From Pseudomonas chlororaphis subsp. chlororaphis (GTDB lineage Bacteria > Pseudomonadota > Gammaproteobacteria > Pseudomonadales > Pseudomonadaceae): 64,000 nt of DNA. The notes beneath the pieces are model-generated. The model saw only the letters and a list, made by a program, of their open reading frames with translations, was not told where the DNA came from and ran no database searches. The stretch spans positions 3,596,001 to 3,660,000 of the forward strand of contig NZ_CP027712.1 of assembly GCF_003945765.1 (NCBI RefSeq), given 5' to 3'. Shown here piece by piece: positions 58,648-64,000 of this stretch; position 1 is the first letter of the stretch; each line of letters begins with the position of its first letter. The translations under genes and the position numbers were made by a program.

Positions 58648-59853
58648 TCAGAGGTATTTGAGGATCGCGATATCGCGGCGACGCTGCTTGAGGCCGGCGA
58701 ACCAGCGCGTCGGGAAGAACAACAGCACGCCGAGGACCAGGCTCCACAGCCAGACGCCGGACAGGTTGTCGAAGCCGTAGTAAGTGCCCTGGTTGGCGCC
58801 CCAGATGGCCACGGCCACCAGGTACATGGCCTTGAGCACGTACAGGTGCAACAGGTAGAAGAACATCGGCGCGCCGCCGTAGATCGCCAGTTGCGCGGTC
58901 GACCAGCGTTCCTGGACCTTCTCGAAGTACGCCAGGAGGATCAGCCCCAGGCCCAGGGTCGGCATCAGGAACATCAGCGACGGCGGGTACTTCTTGGCGC
59001 TCATGAAGCTCATGAAGGTGCGCAGCGCATCGCCGGTCTGCACCCAGGGTTTCTCGCCGTAGACGTTCAGGTAGCGGATGAACACGAAGGCCACCAGCAG
59101 GCCGACACCGACCTTGAGCAGCCGCGAAATCCGCGCCGCCGGCTGCACGTCCTTGCCGAACCACGGGCCGATGGCCCAGCCCAGCAGGATCACGCCGATC
59201 CACGGCAATACCGGGTAGGTGGTGCGGGCGCGGGTGAACTCGGTGATGTCGATGAACACCCGCTGGTGCAGGATCGACCAGGGCACGAAGAACGGCGACT
59301 CGGGGCCCACCACCACATCATCCAGCAGGTTGTGCCCGGCGACGATGGCCACCCCCAGCACGATCAGCCAGCTGCGCTTGAAGTGCAGCAGGCCGGCCAG
59401 CACGATCATGCAGATGCCGATGCACCAGATCACCTGCAGCCACAGGGTCTTGGGCGGGAACTCGGCGTTCCAGGCAAAACACACGAAGGTCAGTTCGAGG
59501 AACACCAGGAACAGGCCGCGCTTGAGCAGGAACACCGAGGTTTCCCCGAGGCTGTGTTTCTGGCTGTAGAGCCAGGCCGACAGGCCGGTGAGGAAAATGA
59601 ACACCGGCGCGCAGATCTCGCTGAGCATGCGGGTGAAGTACAGGTCCGGGGTCACGCTCAGGGCGTCGATCGGGTCGGTGACCTGGCGATGCAGGAGGAA
59701 GGTCTCGCGCACGTGGTCCACCAGCATGCACAGCATGACGAAGCCACGCAGGGCGTCGATCGCCAGCATCCGCGTATTGGCCTTGGCCACGCTGCCCGCC
59801 AGTGCAGGGGACGCAACGCCCGCCTGCCCTGCCAATCCAGTAGAAAGAGTCAT
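58648..59853 (-). CDS. DUF1624/HGSNAT-like multi-pass membrane protein
   Basis: The protein of about 401 residues has roughly ten hydrophobic segments and begins with the DUF1624 signature RMLAIDALRGFVMLCMLVDH, as in heparan-alpha-glucosaminide acetyltransferase-like proteins and YeiB. The family may transfer acyl groups across the membrane; the substrate is unknown. I start at ATG 59853; a GTG three codons earlier is possible. About 80 bases separate it from both neighbours in the same direction. Confidence 0.82.
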   Translation of the reverse strand: MTLSTGLAGQAGVASPALAGSVAKANTRMLAIDALRGFVMLCMLVDHVRETFLLHRQVTDPIDALSVTPDLYFTRMLSEICAPVFIFLTGLSAWLYSQKHSLGETSVFLLKRGLFLVFLELTFVCFAWNAEFPPKTLWLQVIWCIGICMIVLAGLLHFKRSWLIVLGVAIVAGHNLLDDVVVGPESPFFVPWSILHQRVFIDITEFTRARTTYPVLPWIGVILLGWAIGPWFGKDVQPAARISRLLKVGVGLLVAFVFIRYLNVYGEKPWVQTGDALRTFMSFMSAKKYPPSLMFLMPTLGLGLILLAYFEKVQERWSTAQLAIYGGAPMFFYLLHLYVLKAMYLVAVAIWGANQGTYYGFDNLSGVWLWSLVLGVLLFFPTRWFAGLKQRRRDIAILKYL

Positions 59854-59932
59854 ATCAGTCACTCATGTTGAAGGTCGTTGAACCTGGGCAAAACCCTGTC
59901 GCCGACTCGGCACAGGGGGTCGGGACACGGGG

Positions 59933-60703
59933 TCAGGATTGCTTTTTCAAACGCGCGACTTCCGAGGCCGGCAGCGTTGAAGGCGCCCGTGGCAACGGTG
60001 GCTTGCCCTGTGGCTGGTGGAACGACAGCGTGGAACTGAAGCTCTTGAGGTCGTAGGCCTCGGCCTGGTTGTCCGGGCCCTGGCGGGTGCCCGGGGTGCG
60101 GTCCTTGTATTCGGCGGCCACCACGTAGGTGCCCTGCCACGGCAGCGCGAAGCTGACCTTGCCGTCCTTGTCGCTGGTCTGGGTGAAGACTTCGCCCGAG
60201 CCGGTTTCCAGGATCACGGCCTGGGCGGCCAGCGGCTTGAGCCCATAGAACACCTGGAACTGCGCCTGGCCCGCGGCGGCCACGCCGGTGGGGACGATGT
60301 CCAGCGCCAGTTCCGGCTGGCGCGCGCGCAGGTCGCCGACCCAGCGGGTGGCGGGCGTCCAGTAGGTCTTGAGGGTCTTGCCGCCTTCGTGCAGGTCGAA
60401 GATCGGATACTGCGTGTCCTGCGCCAGCAGGCTTTCGTCGGCCTTGGGCTGATGGCCGACGCTGAACGACTGGCGTTGCAGGCTCAGCCCCAGGGCAGGA
60501 TTCGCCGCCGACCAGCCCTTGAGCTGGCGAAAACGGTCGAGGCCGCCAGGGGTCACTTCCAACATGTTCTTGTCGTACTCGCCGTAATACAGCGTCAGGG
60601 GCTGCCCCGGCGTGTGCTCGTACCAGATCTGGTGGGCCTGGGTACCGCCGGCCAGCATCAGCGCGCCCAGCCCTATCAATGTGTTTGCCGTGCTCTTGTG
60701 CAT
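59933..60703 (-). CDS. DUF4198 periplasmic protein (metal-linked family)
   Basis: The 256-residue protein has a signal peptide (about 1-22, ending GGTQA, next HQIWYEH) and the DUF4198 pattern including a C-terminal carboxypeptidase-regulatory-like fold (SGEVFTQTSDKDGKVSFALPWQGTYVVAAEYKD). COG5266 members are linked to Ni/Co uptake. The His just after the cleavage site is typical and may bind metal. AGGAG 8 bases before ATG 60703 fixes the start. A Zur-like palindrome lies far upstream. Confidence 0.82.
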   Translation of the reverse strand: MHKSTANTLIGLGALMLAGGTQAHQIWYEHTPGQPLTLYYGEYDKNMLEVTPGGLDRFRQLKGWSAANPALGLSLQRQSFSVGHQPKADESLLAQDTQYPIFDLHEGGKTLKTYWTPATRWVGDLRARQPELALDIVPTGVAAAGQAQFQVFYGLKPLAAQAVILETGSGEVFTQTSDKDGKVSFALPWQGTYVVAAEYKDRTPGTRQGPDNQAEAYDLKSFSSTLSFHQPQGKPPLPRAPSTLPASEVARLKKQS

Positions 60704-61090
60704 CGTGTTGCGCTCCTTTGTGCTCTCATTCAACGAATCGCCGCCCCCGCTCTGATGGCGTTGAACTTCCCGGGGAGACGATGCGCACCTACCACTGGCT
60801 GGCATTACAGCGCAGGCTGTTCTGTGCTTTGTTCCGATTTGCCGCGGCACACGCCCGTCGCCTGCCGTTTTCTCGGGATAAACAGCGATTTATGCGGTGT
60901 GCGCCAGGCTGAAGCATCCAGGGGTCAGCGGTGCGTGGATTGTCCGATCGGGGTGCACGCGGGGCTTTTCATGCCCGGTGTTGCTTCCTTGCGCGCCACC
61001 CGCTGTCACTCACGGGCCCGGCAAAAGGCCGGCCCAGACGCATGCGCGCCCGGTCAGGGGCGCGCGTGAGGGTGATTGATCAGACGACAA
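60704..61090 (-). other. Long leader/intergenic region before the DUF4198 gene
   Basis: About 390 bases separate the Zur-like box from the DUF4198 start. Two very short minus-strand frames overlap as ATGA: 61043-60969 (24 residues) and 60972-60925 (15 residues). A plus-strand frame at 60781-60912 (43 residues) has a weak ribosome site. None is convincing as a gene. No known riboswitch was recognised. Confidence 0.4.
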
Positions 61091-61109
61091 AATGTTATCA
61101 GATAACATT
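61091..61109 (-). promoter_or_regulatory. Zur-like operator (perfect palindrome)
   Basis: AATGTTATCAGATAACATT is a perfect 9-1-9 palindrome, flanked by A/T-rich bases so that the wider match resembles the Zur consensus ATGTTATAnTATAACAT except for the central C and G. It lies after the Lrp gene and upstream of the DUF4198-DUF1624-OprD run. A GntR-type site is an alternative. Confidence 0.55.
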
Positions 61110-61130
61110 TCGTTTTGAGAGAAGAACGCG

Positions 61131-61619
61131 TCAGTGGCGCAACAATTTACGCAGGGGCACGCCGTCCTTGAGGACCGGCGACTTGATGACGATGTAGCTG
61201 AAGTACTTGGAGATGCCGATGTTCTTGTCCAGCAGGCTTTCCACCACCTCCTGGTAATGCTGGATGCTGCGGGTCATGAACCGCACCAGATAGTCGTAGC
61301 CGCCGCTGATCAGGTGACACTCGAGCACCTCGTCCACCAGGCGGATATTCGACTCGAACTTGGCGAAGTCTTCGCGCTTGTGGTCGCTCAGGGTGATCTC
61401 GGTGAACACCATGACCGAGTCGGTGATCTTGGCCAGGTTCAGGTGCGCCTTGTAGCTGGAAATGTAGCCGGCCGACTCCAGGCGCTTGACCCGCTGCAGA
61501 CACGGACTGGCCGACAACCCCACGGCGTCGGCGAGGCTGACATTGGTCATGCGTCCGTCTTTTTGCAGCTCAACCAAGATGTTGATATCAATACGGTCCA
61601 GTTTGACTAAACCTTCCAT
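61131..61619 (-). CDS. Lrp/AsnC-family transcriptional regulator
   Basis: The 162-residue protein has an N-terminal helix-turn-helix (LDRIDINILVELQKDGRMTNVSLADAVGLSASPCLQRVKRLE) and a C-terminal RAM domain (about 70-150) that binds amino acids. It is in the same orientation as the HAD and aminotransferase genes and probably regulates the aminotransferase. Confidence 0.9.
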   Translation of the reverse strand: MEGLVKLDRIDINILVELQKDGRMTNVSLADAVGLSASPCLQRVKRLESAGYISSYKAHLNLAKITDSVMVFTEITLSDHKREDFAKFESNIRLVDEVLECHLISGGYDYLVRFMTRSIQHYQEVVESLLDKNIGISKYFSYIVIKSPVLKDGVPLRKLLRH

Positions 61620-61662
61620 CGTTTACCTCTTGATTGCTGTGGGATGCAATCGACAAGCAAGA

Positions 61663-62322
61663 TCAGCGCCGTAACGACGCCTGATGCTGGGCCACCAGGT
61701 CGGCCATGCTGTTGATGCAGTAGTCGGCGGCGCAGGGTTGCGGATTGCGGCTGCCGGCGCGGCAAATCAGGCACAGGCCCGCCGTCGCTTGCGTCGCGGT
61801 GGCCGGCGGCCGGGTCACCTGGAGAATGTCCTCGGCACGCAGGTCGTTGTCCGCCAGCCACTGGCGATCCTGCAACGGCTGGCTGGCCAGGGAGATGAAG
61901 TCGTCCTGGGCGATCCCCAGCCGCTCGCACAACAACGCGCGGTCCTCGGCATCGCGATCGCCCAGCACCAGCAGGCGATAGAACTTGCGCAGGTACAGCA
62001 TCGCCCCCGGCGCGTCCTCGAACAGCGACCAGCCCGGCACCGAACGGGCGAAGCTCATGCCCTCCTCCCAGGACGCCTTCAGGCCCCAGCGCTCGGCCAG
62101 CTGGCGATGGGCGAAACACAGCAGGCCGCTGAACCCCAGCTCGGCGAAACGCGGGTACAGGCCCCGCACCGTTTCGGCGAATTCGCCCAGCACCTGCTCC
62201 TTGTCCGCTTGCCCGCGGCGACTGTCGAGCAAGGGCTGCAAGGCGGCCCAGACCCCCGAGTCGCGGTCCACCAGGACCGCGTCGCAGTCGATCAGCAACG
62301 CACGATAATCAGTCAGCCCCAT
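61663..62322 (-). CDS. HAD-superfamily hydrolase
   Basis: The 219-residue protein has the HAD motif I as LLIDCDAVLVD (Asp12, Asp14) and a helical cap (about 20-100); motif II/III are seen as LLVLGDRDAED and later acidic residues. It fits the haloacid dehalogenase/phosphatase group of about 220 residues. AGGAGG about 10 bases before ATG 62322 supports the start. Its substrate is unknown; the neighbours suggest amino-acid metabolism. Confidence 0.75.
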   Translation of the reverse strand: MGLTDYRALLIDCDAVLVDRDSGVWAALQPLLDSRRGQADKEQVLGEFAETVRGLYPRFAELGFSGLLCFAHRQLAERWGLKASWEEGMSFARSVPGWSLFEDAPGAMLYLRKFYRLLVLGDRDAEDRALLCERLGIAQDDFISLASQPLQDRQWLADNDLRAEDILQVTRPPATATQATAGLCLICRAGSRNPQPCAADYCINSMADLVAQHQASLRR

Positions 62323-62418
62323 GGCGTGTACAGCCTCCTATGATGCGTTCCATCGATCCATGCTCCAAAAATGCCCACCGGTGGCGCCCGGCAGCCCGGC
62401 GCCGACCGGGGCATCAGC

Positions 62419-63708
62419 TCAGTTCAAGACTCGTGCCAGCGCGGCGTCGAGAATCGCCAGGGCTTCGTCGATCTGCTCGGGAGTTGTTACCAGCGGTGCC
62501 AGGAAGCGCAGGACGTTACGGTGGACCCCGCACTTGATCACCAGCAACCCGCCCAGGCGCGCCTGGTCGATCAGCCGCTGTGTCAGCTCGGCATCCGGGC
62601 TGCGCGCCGCGTCGTCCTTGACCAGTTCCAGCGCCAGCATGAAGCCGCTGCCACGCACATCGCCGATGCACGGGTACAGCCGCTGCAGGCGCAGCAACCC
62701 TTCGCGCAGACGCAAGCCCAGCGCCACGCCACGGGCCAGCAACTGTTCCTCTTCGTAGGTATCCAGCACCGCCAGCGCCGCGGCGCAGGCCAGGGCGTTG
62801 CCGCCATAGGTGCCGCCAAGGCCGCCGGGCAGAGGCGCGTCCATGATCTGCGCCTTGCCCACCACGCCGGACAGCGGCAAGCCGCCGGCCAGGCTCTTGG
62901 CCACGGTGACCAGGTCCGGCTGGATGCCGGCGTGCTGGAAGCCGAACCAGCTGCCGGTGCGACCGAAGCCAGTCTGGATTTCATCGAGGATCAACACGAT
63001 GCCGTGTTGCGTGGCCAGGGCGCGCAAGGCCTGGAGGAACTCCACCGGAGCGGCGAGGAAACCGCCGTCGCCCTGCACCGGCTCGATGATGATCGCCGCC
63101 ACGCGCTCGGGCGCGACCTGGGTGGCGAACAGCTCCTGCAACGCCTGCAGTGCCATCTCGCTGCTGACCCCGCGATAGGCGTTCGGGTACGGCGTATGGA
63201 ACACCTCGGGGGCAGTGCCGAAGTTCTGTTTATACGGCTGGCTCATGCCGGTCAGCGTGCTGCCGAGCAAGGTGCGGCCATGGAAACCACCACGAAAGGC
63301 GATCACCGCCGGACGCTGGGTATGGGCGCGGGCGATCTTCACCGCGTTCTCCACGGCCTCGGCACCAGAGGTGAAGAACGCTGCCTTGTAGGGCTCGGCG
63401 CCGCCGATCATCTGGCTCAGGCGCCGGGCCAGGTCCAGGTAGGGTCTGTAGGCCACCACCTGGAAGCAGGCGTGGGAGACTTTCTGCAACTGCGCCTGCA
63501 CCGCCGCCACCACCCTGGGGTGGTTGTGGCCGATGTTCAATACGCCGATGCCGCCAACGAAATCCAGATAGCGCTCGCCGTCCACGTCCCACACCTGGGA
63601 GCCCTCGGCGCGGTCGATGACCAGCGGATGGGCAGTGACCACGCCCCGCGGCACGAACCGATCGCGCTGCTGGAGCCAATGAGGTGTTTCGTCGACCTTG
63701 CTATTCAT
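62419..63708 (-). CDS. Class III aminotransferase, 4-aminobutyrate type (GabT-like)
   Basis: The 429-residue enzyme has PLP lysine Lys271 (VTVAKSLAGG), Asp242 (LILDEIQTGFGRTG) and FFTSGAEAVENAVKIAR. It resembles GabT/PuuE-type transaminases converting 4-aminobutyrate (or a similar omega-amine) to the semialdehyde. I start at ATG 63708 with AGGAA about 5 bases upstream instead of the earlier ATG. Together with a Sad-type dehydrogenase it would complete 4-aminobutyrate breakdown, though that gene is at the other end of the window. About 270 bases upstream of it hold no gene until 63981. Confidence 0.88.
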   Translation of the reverse strand: MNSKVDETPHWLQQRDRFVPRGVVTAHPLVIDRAEGSQVWDVDGERYLDFVGGIGVLNIGHNHPRVVAAVQAQLQKVSHACFQVVAYRPYLDLARRLSQMIGGAEPYKAAFFTSGAEAVENAVKIARAHTQRPAVIAFRGGFHGRTLLGSTLTGMSQPYKQNFGTAPEVFHTPYPNAYRGVSSEMALQALQELFATQVAPERVAAIIIEPVQGDGGFLAAPVEFLQALRALATQHGIVLILDEIQTGFGRTGSWFGFQHAGIQPDLVTVAKSLAGGLPLSGVVGKAQIMDAPLPGGLGGTYGGNALACAAALAVLDTYEEEQLLARGVALGLRLREGLLRLQRLYPCIGDVRGSGFMLALELVKDDAARSPDAELTQRLIDQARLGGLLVIKCGVHRNVLRFLAPLVTTPEQIDEALAILDAALARVLN

Positions 63709-63980
63709 GGCGTTCCTCATACTGAGCCAGGCAACCGGGAAGCGGTTGCGATGGCTTCAGATTAAGGCTTCGACGGAACCGACTCAGCCGAACTTGGCCC
63801 CTGAGGAATCCGGATCCACTGTTTTCACCCCGGCAAACGGCAGATTCCTTCAGCCCCGCCGAATCTGCCGGCCAGGGCCGCGAAGCGTGCTGTACAAGGC
63901 TTTCGGGCGCGGCCTTTCGACAGATCCTGCTTTGCCGTTGCGGCATCATGAAAGCATCCCCCGTCGATCAGGAGCCGCCC

Positions 63981-64000
63981 ATGGCCCTTCTCTATAAAGC
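63981..64000 (+). CDS. Start of a gene cut by the window edge
   Basis: ATG 63981 is preceded by AGGAGCCGCCC, a good ribosome site, and the first residues read MALLYK. The frame runs off the window. The start is like that of 2-hydroxyacid dehydrogenases of the GhrA type (MxxLYK), but six residues cannot establish this. Confidence 0.45.

Noticed and set aside
60704..61090. Possible cobalamin or other riboswitch in the DUF4198 leader
   Set aside because: No B12-box, TPP or other conserved core is visible despite GC-rich hairpins.

Overview
The window reads as chromosome of a GC-rich fluorescent pseudomonad. The supporting signs are Pseudomonas-type REP palindromes in three places, the gene families and codon use, and a complete achromobactin locus, which is known from Pseudomonas and Dickeya. 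The P. chlororaphis/protegens part of the genus is my best guess. I saw no rRNA, tRNA, CRISPR array, prophage or intact insertion sequence.

Left part (1-13.7 kb): a succinate-semialdehyde dehydrogenase, a stand-alone ClpP-like protein, a short Lys/Gly-rich protein, a metallophosphoesterase, a Rieske/FAD ferredoxin reductase, the large FAD/Fe-S protein YdiJ divergent from a LysR regulator, a phytanoyl-CoA dioxygenase-like enzyme with a small partner, a compact S-type pyocin with its probable immunity gene, and a CBS-domain protein. Next, nirBD (assimilatory nitrite reductase) lies behind a sigma-54-type promoter and a leader with two A-x-x-G-x-x hexaloop hairpins. The second hairpin is mutually exclusive with an intrinsic terminator, which is the architecture of NasT/ANTAR antitermination.

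Centre (17.2-37.2 kb): a minus-strand achromobactin locus. Reading in the direction of transcription: ECF sigma factor (AcsS-like), FecR anti-sigma factor, TonB receptor with signalling domain, acsF, acsD, acsE, yhcA, acsC, acsB, acsA, cbrA, cbrB, cbrC, cbrD, a FhuF-like reductase and an RraA-like protein. AcsF and AcsE supply diaminobutyrate and the ethanolamine unit, three NIS synthetases (AcsD, AcsC, AcsA) assemble the siderophore, YhcA probably exports it, the receptor and CbrABCD import it, and the FhuF-like protein probably releases the iron. Fur-like boxes precede acsF and the sigma gene. Nearly every gene from acsD to the RraA-like gene overlaps or abuts its neighbour.

Right part (37.4-64 kb): a Tat-exported phosphocholine phospholipase C with a PhoB-type box; a membrane patatin; a polyamine module (AraC regulator, gamma-glutamylpolyamine synthetase, orphan polyamine-binding protein, gamma-glutamylputrescine oxidase) containing a large REP palindrome; a lipoprotein; an EAL protein; a second AraC regulator; a SnoaL-like secreted protein; a four-gene phosphorelay operon; a DUF2235 lipase-like protein; a DUF4198/DUF1624/OprD set preceded by a Zur-like palindrome; and an Lrp regulator, HAD hydrolase and 4-aminobutyrate-type aminotransferase. 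A new plus-strand gene starts at the right edge.

The most interesting items are the nirB leader, the RraA-like gene closing the achromobactin operon with its catalytic arginine replaced, the Zur-like palindrome with a very long leader, the compact pyocin with a low-GC toxin/immunity module, and a dense set of dyads between the receptor gene and acsF.
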